Shown: positions 17,942 through 29,010, numbered from the stretch's first letter. The stretch: DNA of 46,281 nt from JAWKOK01 sp963765875 (GCA_963765875.1 CAVXYK010000009.1:1-46281), one strand, 5' to 3'. Program-made: numbers and translations. Notes: generated from the letters alone by a model not told the origin.

Positions 17942-19083
17942 ATGAAGATCACCAATATTGAAACTTACCCAGTGTGGAACGGCAGCCGGAATTTTCTGTT
18001 CGTCGTCGTGGATACTGATGAGGGCATCTACGGCGTTGGCGAATCAGGCATCGGTCGACGAGAGATGGCAATCCAGGGCGTTATCGAACACTTCAAGCCG
18101 CTCCTGATCGGGCTTGACCCATTCCGGACCGAGCACATCTGGCAACTGCTCTATCGAGGCGGCTTCTTCCCTGCACAACGAATTCAAACTTCGGCCATTT
18201 CAGCCATCGACATCGCGCTTTGGGATATCAAGGGCAAAGCGCTGGGCGTGCCGGTCTATGACTTGCTGGGCGGACTGGCGCGTGACAAAGTGGCCTGCTA
18301 CCCACACAACCAGAGCAATGGCCGAGATATCGCATCGCTGGTCGATTCCTGCTTGCAGACCGTGGAAGAGGGCTGGAAGTTCGTCCGCTGGGGGATATCT
18401 CTCGACGGTGACGTCTTTGAACCACGGCCGGCGGTTCTGCACGCGATCAAGTCGTTTCAAGCCGTGCGCGAGGCTGTCGGCGACGAGATCGAGTTGACCT
18501 TCGACATACACACACGGCTCGATCTGCCGGACGCGCTCTGGCTCTGTCAAGAAGTTGAACAGTTTCGCCCCTACTTCATCGAAGACCCCTTGCGCTCGGA
18601 GAATCCGGATTCATTCAAAACGCTGCGTCCGCGCACCACTGTCCCACTGGCAGCCGGCGAGCAATTTTGTTCCAAATGGGAGTTCCGCCAACTCATCGAG
18701 GAAGAGTGGATCGACTATGCACGCATCGATCTCTGTATCGCCGGCGGCCTGACCGAGGCCAAGAAGATCGCGGGCTGGTGCGAGACCCACTACATCAAGC
18801 TGGCCACACACAATCCGCTGGGGCCGGTCTCGTCAGCGGCCTGTCTGCATCTCAATCTGTCCTGTCCCAACGTCGGGGTGCAGGAGCAGCCGCAGAAGCC
18901 CGGCACAATGCTGCCCGACGTGATACAGACATCAAGTCACCTGGGAGGATGGCTACCTGCTGCCGCCGACCGTGCCGGGTCTTGGCATCGAGTTCGACCG
19001 TGAGGCCGCGGCCAAGCACCCCTATCGACCATTCGAGCGCCCCCAATTGCGACGACTCGACGGATCGTTTACCAACTGGTAGG
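17942..19083 (+). CDS. Galactonate dehydratase-like enolase-superfamily enzyme (frame broken near 18931)
   Basis: About 380 residues. The pattern matches the D-galactonate dehydratase (DgoD) branch: metal ligands D188 (FDIH), E214 (FIEDPL) and E240 (AAGE), with H190 and H290 (ATHNPLGP) as likely catalytic histidines. LWQLLYRGGFF near residues 67-77 is also DgoD-like. ATG 17942 has AGAGGAGAA 6 nt upstream. The frame is lost after LPDVIQTS; an extra base near 18931-18934 hides the normal end VTWEDGYLLPPTVPGLGIEF, which runs to TAG at 19083. It would dehydrate an aldonate to a 2-keto-3-deoxy acid. Last gene of operon B. Confidence 0.86.
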
Positions 19084-19384
19084 CAATCGGTTCATCTGTT
19101 TCCGGCTTTTCGCTGGGGTCATTGCCCCAGAAAATGCTGCAATACAAAAGCAATTGTACGCTATCATACAGAATTGACAGAGCGTGTTATGCCTGTGATA
19201 CGCTATCTTTCATTGTCGAAGCGTTTAGACAAGACGTAGCAAATTCTCTGCTCCCAGCCTCGATGAACGAAACGTACTGCCCATATAACCAACCGCCCTT
19301 AATGAATGCACGCCCTCTCTGCCGGCAACATTAGTCTGTTGTTTTCCCGATCCAGCGACGTTGACGGGCAGATACCAACAGGTA
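19084..19384 (+). promoter_or_regulatory. Region upstream of the LacI-type gene, with promoter candidate
   Basis: A consensus TTGACA lies at 19174-19179 and TACGCT, preceded by TGA, at 19199-19204. The 19-bp spacer is long. The 9-mer TACGCTATC occurs at 19157-19165 and again at 19199-19207, 42 bp apart (four helical turns), on both sides of the -35 box; it may be an operator pair. Nothing else is seen in this 301-bp gap. Confidence 0.4.
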
Positions 19385-20505
19385 ATGAATCCTTCAATGG
19401 GAACTCGATCTCAACGCAGGCGAGTCACCCAGAAGGATGTCGCCAGACGTGCCGGCGTCTCCACATCGATCGTTTCCTATGTGATCAACAACGGGCCGCG
19501 TTCCGTCTCTGCCGGCACACGTGCCCGGGTATTGCGAGCCATCGAAGAACTGGACTACCGCCCCAACAAATACGCTCAGATGCTGATGCGCAGCCAGTCT
19601 GAACCGGAACATGCTGTGCGACAGATAGGCGTTGTCATCGGCGGTGATTCGTCGATGTTCACCCGGCCCTTCTACGCGGCCATCCTTTCCGGCATCTATG
19701 CTGAAGCCCAACGACTGCAGATGCGTGTCCGCTTCCTCCAGTTTCTCGACGATCTCACCGATCCCGTCCTCTTCAACGAGTTGATCCATCCTGAGCGAAG
19801 TATCAGGGCTGCTGCTATTTGCATTCGATGGCGACTTTTCCAGTGAACCCGGAACAGAGTCGACATGCGTGAAGCGACACTACGGAAGATCGTCGGACAG
19901 GGTCGACAACGTGGTCTGCCTGGAACGCAAGTGGGGCAACTTGCCGGCCGTCATCTTCGACCGTGAAAAGGCGGCCCATGTCGCGGTCTCCCACCTCATC
20001 TCGCTGGGCCACTACCAGATCGGATTTCTCGGCGCGCCGGATGACCGCTTGACCGGCTATCGCAACGCACTCTATGAGCATGGACTGCCCTACGACCAAA
20101 CTTGATGACGGACCTGACGGCAGCAATACGCCGGCGGACGGCTATCGTCAGGCCCTACAGGCGATGGAGGCGGCAAGTGCAGCCGACAGCCTTCTTTGCC
20201 TGCAGCGACGAGGTTGCCGTGGGCGCCATCGGCGCGCTCTGATAGGAAATGGGCCTCGCGTGCCCGATGACGTGGCCATTGCCAGTGTGGATGACATCGA
20301 ATTTGCCGATCTCTATGGCCCACGACTGACCTCAGTCTACGTGCCCAAAGCGCAGATGGGGGCATATGCTGTGCGCATGTTGCATGACCAGAGCGGGCAA
20401 CCCTCAGATCCGGCGTGTCTCGGTGGTATTGCCCACCGAGTTGATCGTGCGCGAATCGTGCGGCGCCCATCAGATGAAACCGTGTGCGGAGAAGCGACTA
20501 ATTGA
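19385..20505 (+). pseudogene. LacI-family transcriptional regulator, broken by several frame shifts
   Basis: The N-terminal HTH is clear: VTQKDVARRAGVSTSIVSYV, then a hinge ending LDYRPNKYAQML. After FNELIHPE the frame is lost near 19800. The sugar-binding domain can be followed through at least three frames: VSGLLLFAFDGDFSSEPG, VDNVVCLERKWGNLPAVIFD, NTPADGYRQALQAMEAA, FFACSDEVAVGAIGAL, VPDDVAIASVDDIEFADLYG, and the end VVLPTELIVRESCGA near 20420-20470. At least five disruptions fall within 650 bp, far more than in neighbouring genes, so true decay is possible. The exact end is uncertain (20505-20599). If functional it would repress a flanking transport operon and release it on sugar binding. 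Confidence 0.75.
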
Positions 20506-20579
20506 TCTTGCCGGCAGTCAGGTATCGGCGTCAGAGCGCCGTCACGGCTGCCTAGAGATATATTCGTCAACAGGAGTAT

Positions 20580-20618
20580 TTCGTAACCGTAGTTTGTAAC
20601 CATAGCTCGTATCCACGA
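20580..20618 (+). repeat. Imperfect tandem 13-mers before the operon C binding protein
   Basis: TTCGTAACCGTAG (20580-20592) is followed by TTTGTAACCATAG (20593-20605), 11 of 13 identical, then a weaker third unit CTCGTATCCACGA (20606-20618). They end just before the ribosome site GAGGAGA. They could be operator half-sites or chance. The sequence GTTTGTAACC also occurs in the structured region at 9970-9985. Confidence 0.35.
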
Positions 20619-20629
20619 GAGGAGACCGT

Positions 20630-22001
20630 AATGCAAGAGAATCGTAAGAACTGGCCTGAGTCGACGCAACTTCCTGAAGGCTTCGTCGATGTTGGCCGTC
20701 GGCGGCGTGTTGGCGGCCTGTGCACCGGCTGCACCCGGCGGTGACACGGCTGCCGAAGGCGGCGATGCCGGCGCCAACTGAGTCGGAGGTCATTAGCTTC
20801 TGGTATGCGTGGGCCAACCTGGACCCGGCCATGGCCCAGATCGTCGAGACCGAGGAGTGGAAGGCGCACAGCGAGGGCGCGAAACTTGAGTATCGTGGCG
20901 CGGTGGAAGGCGAAGCGCTACTGACGGCGATTGCGGCCGGCACACCGCCCGACGGCGGCTCCAACTTCGACTATCCGAACCTCTATGCCCGCGGCGCGGC
21001 CATCAATGTTCAGGATATGGCCGAGACCAGCGAGATTATCAATCGAGAAAACATTTTGGACTGGGTCTATCAGTACGCTTTCTTTGGCGGCGAGATGATC
21101 GGCGTGCCCGGCATCGAAAGCTACGTGCAATATGGCCTGAACTACAACAGCAAGGCTGTTGAAGAGGCCGGTCTCGATCCCGCTTCTCCGCCCGAGACAT
21201 GGAATGAAGCGTTGGAATGGCATAAAGCGTTGACCATCACTGGACGATGCAGGCAACCTGCAACAGATCGGTCTGGATCCGTATGATGCCATGGGCGGCG
21301 ATGTCGATTTCGGTCCGCTATCCTACGGCGTTACCTGGTTTGACGAGGAGACACAGGTGTTTGACCTCGATAACGAGCGCATTGAAGATCTGCTGAACGT
21401 GACGGCCGAGTTCTATCGGATAGCCGGTCCAGATCAGTTTGCCGGTATGCGTCAGGTTCAGGGACAGGGTACCTGGGGTGCGTCCTTCAGCGCCGGCGTC
21501 CAGAACATGATCATCGAGGGCTACTGGCATCCAGGCGAGACTCAGATCGAAAAGCCTGAAATTGCCCAGTACAACATGGCCTCTTGGGCCCCGAGATCGG
21601 ATGACCTTAAGGACACGAGAATGCAGGGCATTAATGCCCACCTGATTCAGATCTACAAGGATGGCAAGAATCAGGCCGGCGCCTTCAAACTGGGTGAGTT
21701 CTTCAACACAGTCACGGCTGCCGACATCATCTTTAACGAAGTGGGCTGGATTCACGGCGTAAATGACTTCCTGCCGACGATCGATGCTGACGCCTATCCA
21801 GGCCTGGCATTCTATATCGATACCATCCCTGAGGTGGAGGAGTATCACCTTCTGCGCCGCTGCCCCATCCACTGGTTCATGGCCGATCAGCAGACCCAGA
21901 TTCGCGAGCAAGTCTATCGCGATCTGATTACGCCTGCCGAGGGCGCTGCCGAATTGCAGCGCCGTGCAGAGGCAGAGTGGACGGCTCAGGGCCTGAGCTA
22001 A
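20630..22001 (+). CDS. Extracellular sugar-binding Tat lipoprotein (operon C; several frame breaks)
   Basis: About 455 residues once joined, a paralog of the operon D binding protein. ATG 20630 has GAGGAGA upstream. The signal SRRNFLKASSMLAVGGVLAAC is seen in another frame from 20655, a Tat motif plus lipobox. Breaks lie near 20650, 20780 (TGA after GGDAGAN) and 21240 (after HKALTIT). The largest clean stretch is 21291-22001. Shared motifs with the operon D protein include GLDPASPPETWNEALEWHKAL and MIIEGYWHPGET. With three breaks it could be a pseudogene, but the protein is conserved on both sides of each break. Confidence 0.8.
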
Positions 22002-22059
22002 CGATAGTCAAATGAGTTCACACCTGATCCCAGGAGTTGAACTCAGTTCGAAGCGGACG

Positions 22060-22102
22060 GGTGTAGGGGTTGGGCATTTGACAAATGCCCAACCCCTACA
22101 CC
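22060..22102. terminator. 21-bp perfect inverted repeat between binding protein and permease genes
   Basis: Left arm 22060-22080 (GGTGTAGGGGTTGGGCATTTG and its complement at 22082-22102) around a single central base, so the real loop is about 5-7 nt. It lies 58 nt after the binding-protein stop and about 35 nt before the ribosome site of the permease gene. No T-run follows. Likely an mRNA stabiliser or partial terminator. Confidence 0.68.
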
Positions 22103-22149
22103 GGCAGGTTTCTCTGTATTGGATTTGGTAGGCACCAGGAGGTCACACT

Positions 22150-23072
22150 ATGGCTGCCGTCACGGCACCGTCCCAACCGACCCCGCGGATGACAAAACGA
22201 GAAAGGCGCAATCAGTTCCTTGGCCTGGCCTTTATCTCACCTTGGCTGATTGGATTTGTCCTCTTCTCAGTCTTTCCGTTGATCGCGTCGTTGTACTACA
22301 GCATGACCAACTACGATTTTATTCGCGAAGAACAATTTGTCGGCCTCACAAATTATGTCAATTTATTTACGATTGACCCCGATTTTTGGACTGTGATCTA
22401 CAACACCTTTTACTATGTGCTCATCGGCGTGCCGCTCGGGGTTGGTGTTGCCTTCTTGATCGCCAATCTGCTCAATACAAATATCAAAGGGCGAGCAGGA
22501 TTTCGCTCAATCATCTACATTCCGTCGATTGTGCCCGCTGTGTGTACAGCCATGGTTTGGCTTTTCCTGCTCAACACACAATATGGCGCCATTAACGGTG
22601 CGCTAAAGGCGTTTGGGTTCTCCACCATCCCCTTCCTTTCCAATCCGACGCTGGCCAAACCGTCCCTGATTGTGATCTTCATTTGGGCGCAGGGTGCGGC
22701 GGTTGTGATCTTTCTGGCGGCGCTGCAGGATGTGCCTCGCACGCTCTACGAGGCAGCCGAACTGGACGGAGCCAACGGCATTCAGAAGTTCTTCAACGTA
22801 ACCTTCCCACTGACGACGCCCGTCATCCTCTTCAACCTGATCATGGGCTTCATTACTGCCTTTCAGGAGTTCACCTTGCCCTGGATTCTAACCCAGGGCG
22901 GCCCCATGAAGTCGACTGAATTTTACGTTGTCAGTCTCTATCGAAATGCGTTCATCCAACTCAGCATGGGCAAAGCCTCAGCCATGGCCTGGATTCTCTT
23001 CCTGATCATCGTTGTTTTTGCCGGTATTCTCTTTGCCACATCGGCGAAATGGGTCTACTACGGGGGTGACAA

Positions 23073-23076
<4 letters not shown>
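22150..23076 (+). CDS. Sugar ABC transporter permease, MalF type (operon C)
   Basis: A 308-residue membrane protein, intact. The first helix is ISPWLIGFVLFSVFPLIASL, followed by YYSMTNYDFIREEQFVGL. The EAA loop reads LYEAAELDGANGI and VTFPLTTP near residues 198-222. It ends KWVYYGGDK. ATG 22150 has AGGAGG 7 nt upstream. The stop overlaps the ATG of the next permease (ATGA), a sign of translational coupling. Clearly paralogous to the 28084-29010 permease. Confidence 0.94.
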
Positions 23077-23991
<915 letters not shown>

Positions 23992-24006
23992 ACCGAAAAA
24001 CGATCA

Positions 24007-25749
24007 ATGAACTCGAATCGCATCATTTTCATGACCGCATGTTTGTTGTTTGTCCTGTTCGCCGTCGTGATGCTGGGTGAAAGCAAAGCTGTTGCACAGA
24101 CATCGTCGTCGGTCGATGTGACCGTAACGCAGACTGAACTTGACGAGCCTGACCGTTGTTCAGGTGCGTTCGTGGCCCATGATCTGGACTTCGTCACTGG
24201 CGCACGCGTGCGCGACATCAGCACCTATCTCAGCAACGGCGCCGGCGTTGCCGCCAACGACCTGGACGGCGACGGCGATCTCGACCTGGTCTTCGCCAGC
24301 GTCGACCGCGAGAGCGAGATCCTCTGGAATCAGGGCGATCTGAGCTTTGAGGCGGAGACGCTGGACGATGCCTTCACGCGCGGCGTCGCCATCGTCGACG
24401 TGGACGGCGACGGCCTGCTCGACATCACCTTCACCCATCGAGGGCTGGAAGGCGTCTCCTACTGGCGAAATCAGGGACCAGCCGACGGGCAGCGGCCTAG
24501 CTTTGCCCGCCAGACCTTGCCCGGCGTTGACGGCCTACGCCTACGCGATGGCATGGGGCGATCTCAACGACGATGGCTTGCTTGATCTGGTGACCGGTTC
24601 CTATGCCGCCGAACTCAAACAGCGGGGCATCGAAGAAGCGCTGGACGACGGCTCAACCGGCATCGTTGTCCACCTGCAGCAGCCCGACGGCTCGTTTGCG
24701 CCCCACGTGCTAGACCCAGTGGCCGAGACCCTCTCAATCGGCCTGGTCGACATGACCGGCGATGGTTCGCCGGAGATCTGGGTGGCCAACGACTTCGCAG
24801 TCCGGGATCAGGTCTGGCAACGGGACGGCGACGAGTGGTCCTTGATCGAGCCGTTCACGCAGACGTCCCACAGCACCATGAGCTTGGCCTGGGGCGACCT
24901 GCGCAATCGCGGAGAACAGGCCTACTTCACCACTGACATGGCCCCCTACGACACCTCGCCCGAAGTGATGGCCCAGTGGCAGCCGCTCATGGAGGCCATG
25001 GGCATGGGATCTATGGATATGGAATCCATGCACATGCATTCTATGGAAGGGCATCACGAAGAGGGCGATCCCCAGATCATGGCCAACGTCCTGCAGATGC
25101 CCTCGCTGCGCAGCGGCCCGCACAACCAGGCTTACTGGCGCGGCGTTGATGCCACCGGCTGGAGCTGGGCTTCCCGTTTCGGCGATCTCGATGCCGACGG
25201 CTTACCTGGATCTCTACATTGTCAACGGCGTGATCGCCAGCGACATGTTTGGCCATCTGAACAATGATGAGCTTGGTTGAAGAGAACCAGGCTTTCCGCA
25301 ACCGCGGCAGCGGCTCATTTGTCAAAGCGCCCGAGTGGAATCTGGGATCGACCGCCAGCGGGCGCGGCATGGTCATGGTCGACATGGACGGCGACGGCGA
25401 TCTTGATATTGTCGTCAACAACATGCGCAGCTTTGCCCAGCTTCTGGAGAACCAACTCTGTGAAGGCGACAATCTGCTGGTCGACCTGCGTTGGGAGGAA
25501 CGCGCCAACAGCCATGCGATCGGCGCTCAGTTCATCCTGCACACCTCTGACGGCAGACTCACGCGCGATGTGAGTGCATCCGGCGGCTATCTTTCCGGCG
25601 ATCCGGCACAGGTTCACTTCGGCATTCCTGCGGACAGCCAGATCGAGTCACTTGAAATCCGGTGGCCCGACGGTGAGACTTCCTCCATTGAGGCCCCTGC
25701 ACTCAATCAACATCTCTTGATCACCAGAAACGACACCCGCAATCAATAG
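24007..25749 (+). CDS. FG-GAP/VCBS repeat protein with ASPIC/UnbV C-terminus (three frame breaks)
   Basis: A secreted protein of about 578 residues. A signal peptide or anchor (FMTACLLFVLFAVVMLG) precedes several calcium-binding FG-GAP blades: NDLDGDGDLDLVFA, VDVDGDGLLDITFT, GDLNDDGLLDLVTG and VDMDGDGDLDIVVN. The C-terminal domain from NLLVDLRWEE to LNQHLLITR is an ASPIC/UnbV module. A Met/His-rich stretch lies at 24989-25069. Frame breaks are near 24530, 25202 (extra T) and 25277 (extra G). Such propeller proteins bind carbohydrate or protein at the surface; here it follows the operon C permeases by 15 nt. The stop TAG at 25747-25749 uses the first base of the mobile element. Confidence 0.83.
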
Positions 25750-26075
25750 GGTGCTTCAAAATGCGTTGAGATGCGTAGGGACATGGCATTCCCTGTCAAA
25801 CATGCCTTTGACCAGACGATTCCAAATTACCCTACATTCTCCGCGTTGCTCAAACGGCTCCAGGAATGCCATGTCCGTGCGTGGCAACCTTCGAGGCTTG
25901 TGGGTAAGCGGACAAGGCATTCCTAGAAGCGTTGTGTGGTTGCGGAGCCGGTTTCAGAATTTGAAACGGCATCCGTCAACACCGAGTCCGCGGGGAATGC
26001 CATGTCCCTACGCTGTACTCTCAACTCGTTTTGTTTGCGAAGCAGGCGCACGGCGCCAACACACCCTAATCAATA
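25740..26075 (-). mobile_element. MITE-like element, copy 2, inserted at a stop codon
   Basis: The element spans 25749-26066 (318 bp), related to 13692-14010 but in opposite orientation. Flanking 9-mers are CAATCAATA (25740-25748) and TAATCAATA (26067-26075), a target duplication with one mismatch. The four near-palindromic motifs lie at 25778-25793, 25863-25877, 25909-25923 and 25993-26008. The right end keeps the long form with GCGAAGCAGGCGCACGGCGCC and CAACACACCC; the left end is shorter (GGGTGCTTC). The preceding gene reads AAT CAA TAG into the element, and the same AATCAATAG is found after it. No transposase is encoded. Confidence 0.83.
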
Positions 26076-26084
26076 GAACGTTGT

Positions 26085-26116
26085 GGTGATTTGTAGGGCA
26101 TGCCCTACAAATCACC
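26085..26116. repeat. 32-bp perfect palindrome
   Basis: Arms 26085-26100 (GGTGATTTGTAGGGCA) and 26101-26116 pair with no spacer. It begins 10 nt after the right target duplication of the mobile element. It could be the terminator of the FG-GAP gene, now displaced by the insertion. No T-run is present. Confidence 0.6.
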
Positions 26117-26349
26117 GAACCCCTGGTCGCTACTCCGCAGAATCAACCAAGACAAACTCCCTAGGAATCAGGAAGATTCGACACAACCGTACGGAATGCT
26201 GACCGGTGTCCTCTTCTTTTCAAAACAGCCTCTTAGCGCGGCCAAAGAGCCGAGAACAGTCCGGCAGCCAGTTTTCATGCCACGACTTCCTCGACCGTCC
26301 CCGAAATTTTCCGCCTCAGATTGAGGGTAACCCAGCCCTTTTTGGGGTG

Positions 26350-26394
26350 TTGGACCAGATTTCAGCATCATGCTATAGTTGTGTCAGCGCTCAC
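26350..26394 (+). promoter_or_regulatory. Operon D promoter with lac-like operator
   Basis: TTGGAC (26350-26355), an 18-bp spacer and TATAGT (26374-26379) preceded by TGC give a good extended -10 sigma-70 promoter. GTCAGCGCTCAC (26383-26394) lies over the expected start of transcription near 26386. It is one step from the ideal symmetric lac operator core GTGAGCGCTCAC. A LacI-type repressor, perhaps the one at 19385, could act here by blocking the start site. The leader is about 195 nt. In the rest of the gap (26117-26580) I see no gene. Confidence 0.6.
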
Positions 26395-26580
26395 GAAAAG
26401 CCGTGCGCTTCCCTTGATTTTTTGCCCGCATATCTCAATCCTGAATTGATAATAACAGCAGCTTCCCTCGTCTGTGCTTGCTGTACTTTCTTGCCCCTGC
26501 GATTATCGTTCGCTTGTTCTCATATCTGTCGTTTCGTACACCAACTACCCATCACTATTTTTTTGATCAGGAGGAAGCAG

Positions 26581-27963
26581 ATGTCTACAACAGAGGACAG
26601 AAGAATCAGTCGACGTACCTTCTTGCGCGGTGTCGGGGCGCTGGGGGTCGGCGGCGTGTTGGTCGCTTGTGCGCCTGCCGGCGCGCCGGCAGGCGATACT
26701 GGTTCAGGAGGCGATGCTGCCAAAGAGGGCGTGGAGATCCAATACTGGGCCTTCTGGACCCAGTTGGGCAACGTCAAGGAACAATTTGAAGCGACCGAAG
26801 AGCTTCAGGCCGCCCTGGGCGATAATACCTGGGACTTCCGTACCGGCGTCGATCAGGAGGCCCGCCTGACTGCCGTTGCCGCGGGCACGCCGCCCGATAT
26901 TGGCGCATTGAGTAACTATTTCGATTTCATGACCCGCGGCGCTGTAATTCCGTTGGATGACTACATTGAAGCAAGCGATGTGGTCAGCGAAGACAAGTTC
27001 ATCCCCGGCAACTGGGAAGTCGTGCAGTTTGAGGGCAAGATCTACGGCGTACCGGCCAATGAGTGCTTCGTACGACGCGGCCTGAACTACAACACACGCA
27101 TGGTTGAAGAAGCCGGCCTTGATCCTGACAGCCCGCCCGAGACATGGGCAGAGACATTCGCCTGGCATGAGGCCCTGACCAAGTTCGATGATGCCGGCAA
27201 CCTGATCCAGTTCGGACTCGATCCTTACGATGCTGAGGGCGGTGTTGGCGGCAGCAACGACGGTTGGTACCTGGCCGAATCATGGGGTTTAGACTACTTC
27301 AATCCGGATACCGGTGAGTTCAATCTAGACAATCCGTTGATGGCCGAGGGTCTGGAGACCATGGGCGAATTCGTCAAGCTGGTCGGCCCCGACAATCTGG
27401 TCGGCATGCGCGGTGTCGAGGGACAGGGAACCTGGGGCGGCGCATTCAACGCCGAGGTCCAGGCCATGATCATCGAAGGCTATTGGCACCCGGGTGAAAC
27501 CGCCAACGAAAAGCCGGAGATTGCCGAATTCAACCGCGCCTCATGGGTGCCGGTTCCTGAGGCCCGCCGTGGCGAAAAGCTCCAATTCGGTGGCGGCCAC
27601 ATGGTACAGATGTTCAAAGATGCCAAGCATCATGACGAGGCCTGGCCAATTGCTGAGTGGCTTCAGACCAAGTCGTGCAATGACATCATCTTCGACAACA
27701 TCGGCTGGCTCCCAGCGTACATACCCTACTTCGAACAGAGCGATCCCTCGGCCTATCCTGGTCTAGACTTCTACTTCCAGTCGGTCACCGACGCAACCCA
27801 GTGGGATTCCTTCGTTCGTAACCCGATCTTCTCCTTCCTCGAACAAAAATACGTCGACGTTCGTGAGGCAGTCTATCGCGGCGAGATGACGGGTGCTGAG
27901 GCTGCGGCCAAACTCCAGGACGAGGCAGTGAAAGAGTATAAGGCAGCCGGCTTTGCAGGTTAG
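26581..27963 (+). CDS. Extracellular sugar-binding Tat lipoprotein (operon D)
   Basis: A 460-residue family-1 solute-binding protein, intact. The signal has a twin-arginine motif SRRTFLRGVG and lipobox LVAC (Cys near residue 30), so it is probably folded inside, exported by Tat and lipid-anchored outside. Typical binding-protein segments follow: AVAAGTPPDIGALSNYFDF, SPPETWAETFAWHEALTKF, and MIIEGYWHPGET. ATG 26581 has AGGAGG 7 nt upstream. It is the first gene of operon D and a paralog of the operon C protein. The sugar cannot be predicted from sequence. Confidence 0.94.
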   Translation: MSTTEDRRISRRTFLRGVGALGVGGVLVACAPAGAPAGDTGSGGDAAKEGVEIQYWAFWTQLGNVKEQFEATEELQAALGDNTWDFRTGVDQEARLTAVAAGTPPDIGALSNYFDFMTRGAVIPLDDYIEASDVVSEDKFIPGNWEVVQFEGKIYGVPANECFVRRGLNYNTRMVEEAGLDPDSPPETWAETFAWHEALTKFDDAGNLIQFGLDPYDAEGGVGGSNDGWYLAESWGLDYFNPDTGEFNLDNPLMAEGLETMGEFVKLVGPDNLVGMRGVEGQGTWGGAFNAEVQAMIIEGYWHPGETANEKPEIAEFNRASWVPVPEARRGEKLQFGGGHMVQMFKDAKHHDEAWPIAEWLQTKSCNDIIFDNIGWLPAYIPYFEQSDPSAYPGLDFYFQSVTDATQWDSFVRNPIFSFLEQKYVDVREAVYRGEMTGAEAAAKLQDEAVKEYKAAGFAG

Positions 27964-27979
27964 GCCGGCCGGCACGAGC

Positions 27980-28049
27980 GGTGAATAGTGGTTGGGGATT
28001 GGGGAGTGACGATATGCTACTGCCCCCTGATCCCCAGTCGCCCTTCACC
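27980..28049. terminator. Imperfect hairpin between binding protein and permease genes
   Basis: GGTGAA (27980) pairs with TTCACC (28044-28049), and TGGGGATTGGGGAGT pairs imperfectly with ACTGCCCCCTGATCCCCA, with an internal unpaired stretch. It occupies the 120-bp gap between the binding protein and permease, the same place as the 22060-22102 repeat in operon C. Confidence 0.5.
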
Positions 28050-28083
28050 ATTCCCTCTCTCACCGTGAAGGAGAAATCGCACA

Positions 28084-29010
28084 ATGGCTGCCACTCGCTC
28101 GAGACCGCGGAGGCTGAGCAGATCAGAACGACATGAACTCAAATGGGGACTGCTCTTCGCATCCCCATGGATCATTGGTTTTCTGGCTTTCACAGTCTTT
28201 CCGCTGATATCCTCGCTCTACTACAGCTTCACCCGCTATGATCTGATACGCGACCCTGTCTGGGTCGGACTGGATAACTACGTCTATCTCCTCACCGACG
28301 ATTCGGATTTCCGCATCGTGGTGCGCAACACGCTCTGGTGGGTGGTCTTCAGTGCTCCGTTGGGGGTGTTATCCGCCTTTTTGATGGCACTGTTGCTCAA
28401 TACCAGGATCGTGGGTCGTTCGGTCTATCGAGCCATCTTCTTCTTTCCGTCCATCGTGCCGGTGGTGGTCATTGCCTTTGTCTGGCAGTTCCTGCTCAAC
28501 ATCCAGTATGGCGCCATCAACTCGACGCTCTCGGCCATGGGCTTCCCGACGGTCCCCTTCCTCTCCAGCCCGTCGCTGGTCAAGCCATCGCTGGTGATGA
28601 TCCACATGTGGGCGCAAGGTGCTGCCATGGTCATCTTCCTGGCCACGCTCCAGGATGTCCCGCGGTCGCTCTATGAAGCTGCAACGGTGGATGGGGCCAA
28701 CGCAATGCGCAGGCTCTGGCATATCACCATACCCATGGTCAGCCCGGTCATACTCTTCAACTTGGTCATGAGCTTCATCGCCGGCTTCCAATACTTCACA
28801 TTGCCGTGGCTGATATCAGGCGGGACCGGCGGGCCAAACAAGGCCACCGAGTTCTATGCGATTTTCCTCTATCGTAATGCCTTTACCTTCTTCCGCATGG
28901 GCAAGGCATCTGCCTTGGCCTGGATACTCTTTGCCGTGATCATCCTCTTCACGGTCGTTCTGTTCAAAGCTTCAGGACGTTTCGTCTTCTATTCCAGCGG
29001 CAGTCGGTAG
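28084..29010 (+). CDS. Sugar ABC transporter permease, MalF type (operon D)
   Basis: A 308-residue intact membrane protein with an N-terminal cytoplasmic arm rich in Arg and a first helix ASPWIIGFLAFTVFPLISSL, then YYSFTRYDLIRDPVWVGL. The EAA loop reads LYEAATVDGANAM and ITIPMVSP. It ends with a charged tail after FVFYSS. ATG 28084 has AAGGAG about 10 nt upstream. It lies 15 nt before the partner permease. Length and motifs are the same as in the operon C paralog. Confidence 0.94.
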   Translation: MAATRSRPRRLSRSERHELKWGLLFASPWIIGFLAFTVFPLISSLYYSFTRYDLIRDPVWVGLDNYVYLLTDDSDFRIVVRNTLWWVVFSAPLGVLSAFLMALLLNTRIVGRSVYRAIFFFPSIVPVVVIAFVWQFLLNIQYGAINSTLSAMGFPTVPFLSSPSLVKPSLVMIHMWAQGAAMVIFLATLQDVPRSLYEAATVDGANAMRRLWHITIPMVSPVILFNLVMSFIAGFQYFTLPWLISGGTGGPNKATEFYAIFLYRNAFTFFRMGKASALAWILFAVIILFTVVLFKASGRFVFYSSGSR

